64,000 nucleotides of DNA from contig NZ_JALPRE010000011.1 of assembly GCF_023195925.1 (NCBI RefSeq), forward strand, positions 124,001 to 188,000. The letters run 5' to 3'. The stretch is from Aquimarina acroporae (GTDB lineage: Bacteria > Bacteroidota > Bacteroidia > Flavobacteriales > Flavobacteriaceae). The position numbers were made by a program, and so were the translations under genes. Of this stretch, positions 56,206 through 64,000 are shown piece by piece. The notes under the pieces were generated by a model. It was not told the origin of the DNA, made no database searches, and worked only from the letters and a program-made list of their open reading frames with translations. How positions within the stretch are numbered: the first letter of the stretch is position 1; each line of letters begins with the position of its first letter.

Positions 56206-56643
56206 ATGAAAAAGCTAACAATAATAACTATTTTGCTTGTACTATTTTCAGTAGGTATTTCTGCTCAAGTAAGTGTAAGCACAACAGTTTCTTGTCCTCC
56301 CTGTAGACCTATAGAAGGCTGTGGTATTTGTTGGGAAAATCAACAACAAGCAGATCAATGTGAACAAGGAAAAATTGATGACTTTCAAGAAAAAATGCAA
56401 CTTATTGTAAGATCAAATCCTATTGCCGACGGTAACCTTTCGCTAATAGGTTCTGTAGCGCTATCAGGTAAAATTGTAATTCTAGATCAATTAGGTGCTG
56501 TAGTAGAGTCTATAAATCTTTCAAACAGAAAATCTAATTATGTAGATCTTCAACTCAATTTAGAATCAGGACTATATTTCTTGGTGTATTATGACTATAA
56601 CCGAAAAGAAAAGATTACCAAAAAACTGGTGTTTACCAAATAG
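56206..56643 (+). CDS. tiny Cys-rich protein with T9SS-type C-terminal tail
   Basis: 145 residues. Signal peptide 1-21 (ending SAQ). A 45-residue Cys-rich stretch follows (Cys30, 33, 39, 42, 52 in SCPPCRPIEGCGICW and after), then a beta-rich C-terminal domain (about 67-145) of the Por-secretion-tail type: NP-x-x-DG near its start (71-76), VILDQLGAVV, LESGLYFLVYYD and a basic end KKLVFTK. The tail makes it a substrate of the type IX secretion system, but the passenger is only about 45 residues. Downstream of the large di-heme gene and probably co-transcribed. Confidence 0.7.
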   Translation: MKKLTIITILLVLFSVGISAQVSVSTTVSCPPCRPIEGCGICWENQQQADQCEQGKIDDFQEKMQLIVRSNPIADGNLSLIGSVALSGKIVILDQLGAVVESINLSNRKSNYVDLQLNLESGLYFLVYYDYNRKEKITKKLVFTK

Positions 56644-56751
56644 TTTTTGTTAGCTATTACCATATCAGCTTTGCAAGTTGAAATGGAGCATTCCTAATAG
56701 GCTATAAATATACTGTTCATTACGTTTCTTTAAAAACTAATTCAAAAAAAA

Positions 56752-56823
56752 GGAGAAGGCCAAACGCAAACTCAACCATACTTCACACCGTGATATAAAC
56801 ACCGCGCTTTCTCCTCTTTTTTT
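56752..56823 (+). terminator. terminator or attenuator before the second AraC gene
   Basis: A 9-bp stem (GGAGAAGGC 56752-56760 with GCTTTCTCC 56806-56814, one G-U pair), a large loop, and a T run to 56823. It ends only 16 bases before the ATG of the AraC gene, so that gene must be read through it or start inside it. Confidence 0.55.
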
Positions 56824-56839
56824 ATTTCACTTATTGATT

Positions 56840-57709
56840 ATGAAAAAAAATGTATCAAATATCTATTTTGAAGCCTCGCCAGGAGTAAAAATTGAAATCG
56901 AAGAAGATTTTAATCTTTTTATATATGATTATGGTGATCAAAAATCTATTTCCATTTCTAAAAAAGATAGTGAAGATTGTATACATTTTATTGTATGTGA
57001 TACTGGAGCATTTGAAATACAAGTAGGGGAAGAAAACCAGTTTATTCTAGGTAGCGACAAATTTATCGCAACCTATGGCGATTCCTTAAAAATTACACCA
57101 GGAAAAAACACCCTCATTTTTATACTTCAAATTAGCTTTAAAATTCTACACCAAATGGTTTTAGGAGAAATAGAAACAATAAGATCTCTTTTTAACAACA
57201 ATAAACGGCCTGAGTCAAATTTTAAAATTGCCAACACACAATTTCTGCATTATGCAGTTGTAAAACCTATCCATCTGAAACATGGAATGATATATCTAAA
57301 ATCAAAAGCTTATGAATTATTAAGTATTTTAACCCATAGATTATCCGAGGAAAATAAAAAATCATGTCCTTGTAATCTCAACAAAGATGATGTCGAAAAA
57401 CTTATGCAAGCTAAGTATATATTTGAAAATCATATTAGCGAACCTCTTTTACCTTCACAAGTATCAGGGATGGTAAATCTTTCTTTTCCAAAATTAAAAA
57501 ATGGATTCAAACAAACCTTTGGGGTGAGCATTCATGAATATATCATAAACTACAAGTTGATGCTTTCTGAACAACTATTAATTTCAAAAAAACATTCGGT
57601 AAAAGAAATAGCATTGCAAATAGGATATAGCACCTCTAGCCACTTCATTGCAGCCTTTAAAAAGAAATTTGGTACTACTCCAAAAAAGTATGTGATGCGT
57701 CTTAATTAG
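56840..57709 (+). CDS. AraC-family regulator, paralogue of the hemA-linked one
   Basis: 289 residues from ATG at 56840; a TTG two codons upstream is in frame but ATG is preferred. N-terminal domain (about 1-180) of unknown fold, followed by two AraC helix-turn-helix motifs. The last motif (QIGYSTSSHFIAAFKKKFG) and tail TTPKKYVM are nearly identical to the gene at 49623, while the sensing halves are more different. The two genes bracket the lipoprotein/di-heme/T9SS genes. Likely binds a similar operator but responds to a different signal; inferred. Confidence 0.85.
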   Translation: MKKNVSNIYFEASPGVKIEIEEDFNLFIYDYGDQKSISISKKDSEDCIHFIVCDTGAFEIQVGEENQFILGSDKFIATYGDSLKITPGKNTLIFILQISFKILHQMVLGEIETIRSLFNNNKRPESNFKIANTQFLHYAVVKPIHLKHGMIYLKSKAYELLSILTHRLSEENKKSCPCNLNKDDVEKLMQAKYIFENHISEPLLPSQVSGMVNLSFPKLKNGFKQTFGVSIHEYIINYKLMLSEQLLISKKHSVKEIALQIGYSTSSHFIAAFKKKFGTTPKKYVMRLN

Positions 57710-57718
57710 AAAGACAGT

Positions 57719-57898
57719 TTAATCGAGTGATTCTACCCTAGGAATTCCTACACCCTTTTGCAGAGAAACAATAGAGTCATACATTCCTTGATCTTCTTCT
57801 GATGCATCAGTAAGTACAGACACAAAATCAAATTGCTCTAATAGCTCTAGGACAAAAGGTAGCTTGTCTTTCTCGACATCTACAATAATACGTTTCAT
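57719..57898 (-). CDS. hypothetical 59-residue protein
   Basis: A short frame from ATG at 57898 to TAA at 57719: it starts MKRIIVDVEKDKL and continues with an amphipathic helix (FVLELLEQFDF) and an acidic patch. This beta-helix pattern resembles small Bacteroidota proteins annotated as antitoxin-like, but no toxin gene is adjacent. Codon use is ordinary and the frame ends 9 bases after the convergent AraC stop. Probably a real gene. Confidence 0.6.
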   Translation of the reverse strand: MKRIIVDVEKDKLPFVLELLEQFDFVSVLTDASEEDQGMYDSIVSLQKGVGIPRVESLD

Positions 57899-58133
57899 GT
57901 GTTCAAATATTGTTTGTTAACGTTCACATGTAACCTTCTGCAACAAAAGCACGACCTTTAGTTGAGTCGGGTTCATCTTTGCTTTTTAATTATCTAAAAA
58001 TACTAAAATAAACAAAGCCAACTTTCGGTTTACTCGAATTTAACGTATTTATAAGTTATGTTCTATTTGTAACTTCATTTTGCTACAACAAATGTTACTT
58101 TTACAAATGGTTGCATCAAAAACTCTTATGGTT

Positions 58134-58168
58134 TTTGCAATCTTTAGTCTGGATAGTTTGTATTTTTG
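58134..58168 (+). promoter_or_regulatory. candidate promoter of hemH
   Basis: TTTG (58134-58137), a 23-base spacer and TATTTTTG (58161-58168), matching the Bacteroidota TTTG/TAnnTTTG pair at the long end of its spacing range. Predicted start of transcription is about 15 bases before the hemH ATG. Confidence 0.45.
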
Positions 58169-58188
58169 TTCGTGCAAAAAGAAAAATT

Positions 58189-59232
58189 ATGAGTAAAGGA
58201 GTTCTCCTTGTCAATCTGGGGTCCCCAGATAGTACAAATCCAAAAGATGTAAAAAAATATCTTGGTGAATTTTTAATGGATCCACGGGTTATCGATCTTC
58301 CCCTATGGGCAAGAACATTACTGGTTAAAGGAATCATTTTGAATACACGTCCGAAAAAATCTGCCGAAGCTTATCAAAAAATATGGTGGGAAGAAGGGTC
58401 TCCTCTCATTGTAATTTCTGAACGATTGCAAAAAAAGGTTGCTGAAAAAACCGATATCCCAGTTGGCCTGGCCATGAGATACGGTTCAATGAGTTTAAAA
58501 AAAGGATTACAGGAGCTTCACGACAAAGGAGTAGATGATGTTATGATCATTCCATTATATCCGCAATTTGCTATGGCTACCACCGAAACTATTTTGGTAT
58601 TGGCTGAAGAATTGCGAGATGAGTATTTTCCGGATATGAAAATTACAGATATCCCTGCATTTTATAACAAACCAGAATATATCGAAGTCCTTTCTGATAG
58701 TATTGCCGAACACTTAAAAGATATCGAGTATGAACATCTGCTATTTAGCTATCATGGTGTTCCGGAACGCCACATACGGAAAAGTGATATTAGCAACGGA
58801 AACTGTAAAATGGATGGCAAATGTTGCTTCAAAAAAGGATCAATACAGCATGAATTCTGTTATCGTCATCAATGTGAAATGACTACCGTACAAGTTGCCA
58901 AAAAATTAGGGCTTAAAAACGGAACATACTCAACTTCATTTCAATCTAGATTAGGATTTGATCCATGGTTAAAACCGTATACAGATAGAACCATAGAAAG
59001 AATGGGAAAAGAGGGTATGAAAAAAATGGCCATCGTTACCCCTGCCTTTGTTTCAGATTGTCTCGAAACTTTAGAAGAAATCGCCATGGAAGGTGAAGAA
59101 ATTTTTCATGAAATGGGAGGAAAAGAATTTACCACTATCCCCTGCTTAAATGATCGAGATGATTGGGCCGGAGTTTTGGCAAACTGGGTAAATGAATGGG
59201 CATCTGTAAAAACAGTGGCTGTAGATGGCTAA
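58189..59232 (+). CDS. hemH: ferrochelatase
   Basis: Inserts ferrous iron into the porphyrin ring at the end of heme biosynthesis. 347 residues from ATG at 58189; an in-frame TTG at 58111 would add an unlikely hydrophobic extension inside the promoter. Catalytic His189 (YHGVPERH) and Glu293 (SDCLETL) are present. Between 206 and 229 there are five cysteines (206, 212, 213, 224, 229; the last in CYRHQC), which could ligate an iron-sulfur cluster as in some bacterial ferrochelatases. The 3' end overlaps the MATE gene by 8 bases. Confidence 0.96.
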   Translation: MSKGVLLVNLGSPDSTNPKDVKKYLGEFLMDPRVIDLPLWARTLLVKGIILNTRPKKSAEAYQKIWWEEGSPLIVISERLQKKVAEKTDIPVGLAMRYGSMSLKKGLQELHDKGVDDVMIIPLYPQFAMATTETILVLAEELRDEYFPDMKITDIPAFYNKPEYIEVLSDSIAEHLKDIEYEHLLFSYHGVPERHIRKSDISNGNCKMDGKCCFKKGSIQHEFCYRHQCEMTTVQVAKKLGLKNGTYSTSFQSRLGFDPWLKPYTDRTIERMGKEGMKKMAIVTPAFVSDCLETLEEIAMEGEEIFHEMGGKEFTTIPCLNDRDDWAGVLANWVNEWASVKTVAVDG

Positions 59233-60613
59233 AGTTACATCGGAAGCATTAGGTATAGAACCTATAGGTAAACTATTAATCAAACAAGCGGTACCTGCAT
59301 CTATTGGGATATTGGTGATGTCACTTAACATCCTTATTGATTCGATATTTGTAGGAAACTGGATTGGTTCTATTGCTATAGCGGCCATCAACGTTGTTTT
59401 ACCGGTTTCTTTCTTTATCGCTGCCTTGGGAATGGCCATTGGTATTGGGGGATCCAGTATTATTTCACGAGCTTTAGGCGCAGAGAATAAAGAAAGAGCA
59501 CTCCGCACCTTTGGAAATCAAATAACGCTCACCCTACTCTGTACAGTCTCTCTAATCATAATAGGTTTAATCTTCGTCGATGATATTATTCCAAAATTTG
59601 GAGGTAAAGGAGATATTTTTGACCCTGCCAAAATCTATTATGTAATTGTACTATATGGAGTCCCGATTCTTGGATTTGCCATGATGGGAAACACGGTGAT
59701 TCGAGCCGAAGGCAAACCTAAATTTGCCATGATTGCCATGATCATTCCTACAGTAGGAAATCTGTTAATGGACTATGTCTTCATCAATGTATTAGATATG
59801 GGCATGCATGGTGCTGCCTGGGCAACAACAGGCTCTTACTTGGCTTGTTTTTCATACATTTTTTGGTTTTTTACCACAAAAAACTCCGAATTAAAAATTG
59901 GCTGGCGCCATTTGGGCTTACAAAAAGATATCGTTTCTGAAATTGCTTCTCTAGGAGGAGTAACTCTCGCTCGACAAGCTGTGGTAAGTATCACCTACCT
60001 GCTTATGAACAATATTTTATTCGATATAGGACAAGAAGGGCTGGTGGCCGTGTACGCCATTATAGGTCGAATGCTTATGTTTGCTTTATTCCCTGTATTT
60101 GGAGTTACTCAAGGGTTCTTACCTATTGCAGGATATAACTATGGAGCACAACAGTATCCAAGAGTTCGAGAATCGATAAACACAGCTATTAAATATGCCG
60201 CTTTAGTAGCAACCTTGGTTTTTATCGGGCTCATGATTTTTCCTCATGAAATCACATCTTTGTTTTTGAGTGATAACCCAAATCTTTCTCCCAAAGAGTT
60301 AGCTTTAAACCAATTTGTACTATCTCATTCTGCAGAGCCTATGCGATGGGTATTTGCAGCTACACCAATCATTGCGTTGCAATTAATTGGTGCAGCATAC
60401 TTTCAATCTGTAGGCAAGGCTATTCCTGCCTTATTACTAACTTTGTCCAGGCAAGGGTTTTTCTTTATCCCTTTGGTTCTTATTTTACCCAAGTTTTATG
60501 GTGAATTAGGCGTTTGGATTTCGTTTCCTATTGCCGATGTATTATCTACCGTAGTCACTGGGTATTTTCTGAATCGAGAAGTACGAACAAAACTCATGCC
60601 CAAAACAGCTTAA
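59225..60613 (+). CDS. MATE-family efflux transporter
   Basis: 462 residues, about twelve membrane segments, in two halves related by the MATE fold (first half starts PIGKLLIKQAVPASIGILVMSLN, second half near LGGVTLARQAVV). Length and layout are those of MatE (PF01554) sodium- or proton-coupled multidrug exporters; the substrate is unknown. The ATG lies inside the last codons of hemH (8-base overlap in another frame), so translation is probably coupled. It could export excess porphyrin, a guess based only on position. Converges on the next gene with a 2-base gap. Confidence 0.9.
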   Translation: MAKVTSEALGIEPIGKLLIKQAVPASIGILVMSLNILIDSIFVGNWIGSIAIAAINVVLPVSFFIAALGMAIGIGGSSIISRALGAENKERALRTFGNQITLTLLCTVSLIIIGLIFVDDIIPKFGGKGDIFDPAKIYYVIVLYGVPILGFAMMGNTVIRAEGKPKFAMIAMIIPTVGNLLMDYVFINVLDMGMHGAAWATTGSYLACFSYIFWFFTTKNSELKIGWRHLGLQKDIVSEIASLGGVTLARQAVVSITYLLMNNILFDIGQEGLVAVYAIIGRMLMFALFPVFGVTQGFLPIAGYNYGAQQYPRVRESINTAIKYAALVATLVFIGLMIFPHEITSLFLSDNPNLSPKELALNQFVLSHSAEPMRWVFAATPIIALQLIGAAYFQSVGKAIPALLLTLSRQGFFFIPLVLILPKFYGELGVWISFPIADVLSTVVTGYFLNREVRTKLMPKTA

Positions 60614-60615
60614 AG

Positions 60616-61044
60616 TTAATGTGTTTTGGTAGCTGCTTTGCTTATAATTTTCCAGTTTCCTCCTATTTTCTTTAGAATAAACACATCTACATAACGAGTA
60701 TCTTTACCCTCTGCCAAAATTTCGGCTTTTGCTAGAGCAATATCGTTCTGTTGATCTATAGACAAAACATTTCCTTTACGACCATTAAATTTTCCTTTTT
60801 CCTTTTTTTCGTACCACGAAGCATATTCTTTTATAGGCACTATCCAAATCTCCTTGTCTTTATGTGACAAAAACAATGGAGCCTCTTCATAAAAAGCCTC
60901 TTTAATCAATTCGGGATTATTGTACGAGGTTCCTTCAATGTATTTTTGAATGGTAATTTTTATTGACTCCTCTTCAGATTGAGCCACAAGGCAATTGGTG
61001 ATACCAAGGGCGATTAAAAATGTAATACATGCGTATGTTTTCAT
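60616..61044 (-). CDS. exported NTF2/lumazine-binding-like protein
   Basis: 142 residues with a signal peptide (about 1-21, ending LVAQ). The mature part has the NTF2-like pattern: helix EEESIKITIQKYIEG, then strands ending VDVFILKKIGGNWKIISKA, as in the putative lumazine-binding family (PF12893). No catalytic residues are evident. Seven bases after the sugar dehydrogenase gene and co-oriented with it. Confidence 0.7.
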   Translation of the reverse strand: MKTYACITFLIALGITNCLVAQSEEESIKITIQKYIEGTSYNNPELIKEAFYEEAPLFLSHKDKEIWIVPIKEYASWYEKKEKGKFNGRKGNVLSIDQQNDIALAKAEILAEGKDTRYVDVFILKKIGGNWKIISKAATKTH

Positions 61045-61051
61045 AATATGA

Positions 61052-62218
61052 TTATTTATTGTTATTCTTAATTCTTAATATTTTCCCGTTGTCTTCATCG
61101 GTAAGCATGTACAACTTTCCTTTTGGACTTTGTACCACTTTTCTAGATCGAACCCTATCATCTATAAAAAGTTCTTCGGCACTTTTTATGGTGTCATTTT
61201 CTATGCTAAATCGCCATAAACTTCCTCTAGACAAACCCGGTACGATCAGATCATTTTTCCATTCTGCAAACTCCTCACCGGTATAAAACATTAAACCAGT
61301 AGGTGCCACTGTATGTAACCAATACCATTTGGGATTTGTATATACCGCACCTTTAATAGTGGGAGGTACATAATCTCTACTTCTATATCCTCCGGTAGTA
61401 ATATTCGGCCAACCATAATTTGCACCAGCTTCCAGTTTATTAATCTCATCTCCTTGTCGTGTACCGTGTTCACTAAACCAAATATTTCCTGTTTTGGGTT
61501 CTACAGTAATCCCTTGAGCAGCTCGTATTCCCATACCGTAAATCCCTAGCACAGCATCGGGTCCAAAATCTGGATTGTCTTCAGGAATACTTCCATCATC
61601 ATTAAGCCTGTAAATTTTACCCCGTTTGTCCTTTACATCTTGAGCAATAGGAATTTCGGGTTCATCAATCTCTTTATACAGGCGCTCCCCTGCCGTGATA
61701 TATAATTTACCATCTTTCCCAAAGGTCATTCCTCCTCCATAGTGATAATATTCTCGGGTATAAGGTCCAGCTTCCAGAATAGTAGAAATATGAGTAAGCG
61801 AATCATTTTGCAAGGTTGCTCTCACCACTTTTGTAGCGCTTCCGATTCCTTGTTTTTTTGCAGCATATGAAATATAAACTTTCCTATTGCTTTCAAATTC
61901 AGGATGAGGCAATATTTCAAAAATCCCGGAATTATCGCCTCTTGAAAGTACTCTTATGCTATCTGTTAAATCTTTTGGAAACCCTCTAATCACGGTTTTC
62001 TTTTTTGAAGAAAGATTAACTTTTAACAGGTCTCCATCTTTTTCAGAAACCAGCACTTCTTCTTCGGTTAAAAAAGCCATACTCCAAGGATGTTTTAGAC
62101 TGTCGATAACAATTTCCTTGATCGGATTTAACTTCACATACCTTTCTGTAGGGTTCTTTGTCTTTTTACAGCTTATTGCTGTAATCGCTAAAAGAATAAA
62201 AATGTATTTGTTCATCAT
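61052..62218 (-). CDS. PQQ-type soluble sugar dehydrogenase lipoprotein
   Basis: 388 residues. SpII signal with lipobox AISC (Cys17). The mature protein is a six-bladed propeller of the glucose/sorbosone dehydrogenase family (PF07995): HYGGGMTFGKDGKLYI (159-174, catalytic His159), GIYGMGIRAAQGI (225-237) and SEHGTRQGDEINKLEAGANY (249-268). Oxidises aldoses in the periplasm if PQQ is supplied; no pqq gene is in this window, so the cofactor source is unknown. First gene of a pair with the NTF2-like gene. Confidence 0.88.
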   Translation of the reverse strand: MMNKYIFILLAITAISCKKTKNPTERYVKLNPIKEIVIDSLKHPWSMAFLTEEEVLVSEKDGDLLKVNLSSKKKTVIRGFPKDLTDSIRVLSRGDNSGIFEILPHPEFESNRKVYISYAAKKQGIGSATKVVRATLQNDSLTHISTILEAGPYTREYYHYGGGMTFGKDGKLYITAGERLYKEIDEPEIPIAQDVKDKRGKIYRLNDDGSIPEDNPDFGPDAVLGIYGMGIRAAQGITVEPKTGNIWFSEHGTRQGDEINKLEAGANYGWPNITTGGYRSRDYVPPTIKGAVYTNPKWYWLHTVAPTGLMFYTGEEFAEWKNDLIVPGLSRGSLWRFSIENDTIKSAEELFIDDRVRSRKVVQSPKGKLYMLTDEDNGKILRIKNNNK

Positions 62219-62317
62219 TTTGATTTATTGGTAGTGCAAAATCAAAAAGATGAGATCAAAACTCTTTAAAAAACATGATTTTTAAAACGAATTATACCCC
62301 TGTATAGTGAAAAAGAG

Positions 62318-63331
62318 TTAAGCAACCTTAAACCGGCTCCTGTATTGAGAAGGTGTTTGCTCGGTTTCAGATTTGAAAGCAAGATTAAAAGAAGTTACAT
62401 TTCCAAAACCGCAATCATAAGCGATAGTGGCAATTTTTTCATCGATATATTTGGGATCTGCCAACAATAATTTAGCTTTTTCAATGCGATAATGGTTGAT
62501 GAATTCTGAAAAATTCTTTCCTTCATTTTCATTAATTACCTGAGACAATTCTCGTGGTGTAATACCTAATTTTTCTGCAATACTTTTAAGTGAAGTGGTA
62601 TTCTCTAGATATAATTCATTTTCTTCTAGTAGGTTTTTCACTTGAAGAAGTAATTTTTTTGACGCAGACCGGTCAATGGTTGAGTTGCTGTACTTTTCTA
62701 AGGCAAAAACATGTCGTTTCAACAATAAATAAGAAAACAAATACATCAAAAATGAAAATGAGATAGCTCCCAAAATATAGAAAGGTATAAATCCGAGAAG
62801 AATCCCAACATAAAGACCCCATGTAATAGTTGCGCCAATCACAATATTACGATACCACCTTTGTAATTGTAGACTTATTTCACTTCTTGTTCTTGATAAA
62901 TAGCTCCAGCATATCCCTAGATACACTCCAAAATGTACAAATACCAAAACATATGCGACATATGAGGGAATATCCCCTCTATTGGGAATAATTGGACTTA
63001 ACAACACAAATAACCCAAACGGAATTAGATGTAGATAGTGTTTCTTCGAAAACTGCTGTTTCTTTTCAAAAAGTGCTTTACCATAAAACCATAAAAAAGG
63101 TCCTACCACCAAAATAGCCGAAATCCCCAAGTTTCGTATTCTAGGGTCTACCTCGATATAGTGATGAAAAATCGACTTTCCTATTCTAATCGTTAGCCCT
63201 AATAAAACTATTGCCAAAAACTGATTCGCTCTTCTATTTCCCTTTTTTAACGTAAAAAGATATATACAAAGAAATAATGCCTGAATTACTCCCAGACAAC
63301 TAAGCACTAATATAAATCCCTCTTGTAGCAT
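62318..63331 (-). CDS. membrane-anchored AraC-family regulator
   Basis: 337 residues. Six to seven hydrophobic segments cover about 5-215 (7TM-like), followed by a linker rich in Ser/Lys and a C-terminal AraC domain (about 235-337) with two helix-turn-helix motifs (SLKSIAEKLGITPRELSQVI and IATIAYDCGFGNVTSFNLAF) and tail TPSQYRSRF. Such fused regulators are frequent in Bacteroidota and may sense a lipid-soluble or periplasmic signal. Unrelated in its N-terminal half to the two soluble AraC proteins in the window. Confidence 0.9.
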   Translation of the reverse strand: MLQEGFILVLSCLGVIQALFLCIYLFTLKKGNRRANQFLAIVLLGLTIRIGKSIFHHYIEVDPRIRNLGISAILVVGPFLWFYGKALFEKKQQFSKKHYLHLIPFGLFVLLSPIIPNRGDIPSYVAYVLVFVHFGVYLGICWSYLSRTRSEISLQLQRWYRNIVIGATITWGLYVGILLGFIPFYILGAISFSFLMYLFSYLLLKRHVFALEKYSNSTIDRSASKKLLLQVKNLLEENELYLENTTSLKSIAEKLGITPRELSQVINENEGKNFSEFINHYRIEKAKLLLADPKYIDEKIATIAYDCGFGNVTSFNLAFKSETEQTPSQYRSRFKVA

Positions 63332-63487
63332 GCCCCAAAAATAGTAATGATTTTATGGTATTCAAGGTTAAAGTTACGTGAAAATCTTTCTGAATAATTT
63401 TTTATTCCAGACTTTAGTGTCCCATCAATTCTACCTTAGAAAACTAAGAAGTATACTATGGTAGTTAAATTCAAAAACTCAACACAC

Positions 63488-64000
63488 ATGCATTCACACA
63501 TCTCTAAAGTAACATTCTTACTTTTCCTCTCTTTTGCAAGTATTTTTTCTGTACAATCTCAAACGTATAACCCCGAACTATATGACGCTCTAGAATATAG
63601 ACTTGTAGGTCCATTTCGAGGAGGTCGTAGTGCAGCTGTTACTGGTGTACCGGGCAAACCCAACCTGTTTTATTTTGGTGCCACCGGAGGTGGAGTATGG
63701 AAAACCACCGATGGAGGAAGAACCTGGGAAAATATCTCAGACGGTTATTTTGGAGGTTCGATAGGATCTGTAGCTGTTGCCAAAAGTGATCCTAATGTTA
63801 TTTATGTTGGCGGAGGAGAAAAAACACTTCGTGGAAACGTATCTTCTGGATATGGTGTCTGGAAAAGTGTCGATGCCGGAAAAACATGGGTGAAATCTGG
63901 ACTTCCCAAAAGTAGACATATCCCAAGAATTGCTATTCACCCTACCAACCCAGATATAGTTTATGCTGGAGTATTGGGAAACATTTATAAACCTACTGCA
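63488..64000 (+). CDS. secreted sortilin/VPS10-like beta-propeller protein (partial)
   Basis: First 171 codons, open to the right edge. Signal peptide from ATG at 63488 (MHSHISKVTFLLFLSFASIF, cleavage after VQSQ); an in-frame ATG at 63458 would add ten residues. The mature part has WD/BNR-type repeats: GGVWKTTDGGRTWENIS and GVWKSVDAGKTWVKSG, with short conserved strands NLFYFGATG, NVIYVGGGE and DIVYAGVLG. Bacteroidota members of this type are often about 1000 residues long and of unknown function. Located after the membrane AraC regulator, divergent from it. Confidence 0.85.
   Translation, partial: MHSHISKVTFLLFLSFASIFSVQSQTYNPELYDALEYRLVGPFRGGRSAAVTGVPGKPNLFYFGATGGGVWKTTDGGRTWENISDGYFGGSIGSVAVAKSDPNVIYVGGGEKTLRGNVSSGYGVWKSVDAGKTWVKSGLPKSRHIPRIAIHPTNPDIVYAGVLGNIYKPTA

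Noticed and set aside
58111..58188. Upstream TTG start for hemH giving a hydrophobic N-terminal extension
   Set aside because: The extension overlaps a good TAnnTTTG promoter, and ATG at 58189 gives the standard ferrochelatase N-terminus.
62260..62319. 8-bp inverted repeat AACTCTTT/AAAGAGTT after the membrane AraC gene as a terminator
   Set aside because: Arms are about 44 bases apart and no T run follows; too weak to call.

Overview
The window is an AT-rich chromosomal segment of a marine-type Bacteroidota, most likely a member of Flavobacteriaceae (an Aquimarina-like genus is my guess, not shown). The pointers are the many lipoproteins with short SpII signals, a type IX secretion tail, TAnnTTTG-type -7 elements instead of sigma70 -10 boxes, A-rich leaders without Shine-Dalgarno sequences, a membrane-anchored AraC regulator and a magnesium-type HemB. 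I saw no tRNA, rRNA, CRISPR array, insertion sequence or phage gene. The last gene runs off the right edge.

Region 1 (0.5-12.1 kb): on the minus strand, ogt, a CNNM/CorC-like DUF21-CBS protein, a DinB-fold exported protein, a cytochrome c lipoprotein, a TerB-like protein and hemB; then on the plus strand an ABC ATPase translationally coupled to an ABC permease fused to a periplasmic M1 peptidase, and a DUF6090-like protein; then a small unknown and an exported protein with a carboxypeptidase-regulatory-like domain.

Region 2 (12.2-42 kb) is the most striking part. Thirteen genes on the minus strand plus a divergent two-component system form one export locus: TolC-like outer membrane factor, HlyD-type adaptor, MacB/LolD-type ATPase, a DUF2807-like exported beta-repeat protein, NINE consecutive paralogous FtsX/MacB-type permeases (about 22 kb) and a second, slightly degenerate ATPase. 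The divergent genes are an NtrC-type sigma54 activator and its sensor kinase. The permeases keep an invariant register at both ends (Tyr-Asp at 47-48, exactly 94 residues from the last FtsX motif to the C-terminus), while the periplasmic parts differ. My inference is a set of alternative permeases sharing one adaptor, one outer membrane channel and one or two ATPases.

Region 3 (42-50.5 kb): two unknown lipoproteins, then a heme biosynthesis cluster on the minus strand (hemA, hemC, hemD, hemE, an unknown, a CysZ/EI24-like membrane protein, hemF), with a divergent AraC regulator across an intergenic region that carries a perfect 11-bp inverted repeat around a candidate -7 element. With hemB (3.5 kb) and hemH (58.2 kb) the window encodes nearly the whole glutamate-to-heme route; hemL and a protoporphyrinogen oxidase are not here.

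Region 4 (50.5-58 kb): an unknown lipoprotein, then a 1330-residue mosaic exported protein with six Cys-rich DCGG modules and a C-terminal di-heme DUF1111-type domain, followed by a tiny T9SS-tailed protein and a second AraC regulator closely related to the first.

Region 5 (58-64 kb): hemH overlapping a MATE transporter gene, an NTF2/lumazine-binding-like exported protein, a PQQ-type sugar dehydrogenase lipoprotein, a membrane AraC regulator and the start of a large secreted beta-propeller (sortilin/VPS10-like) protein.
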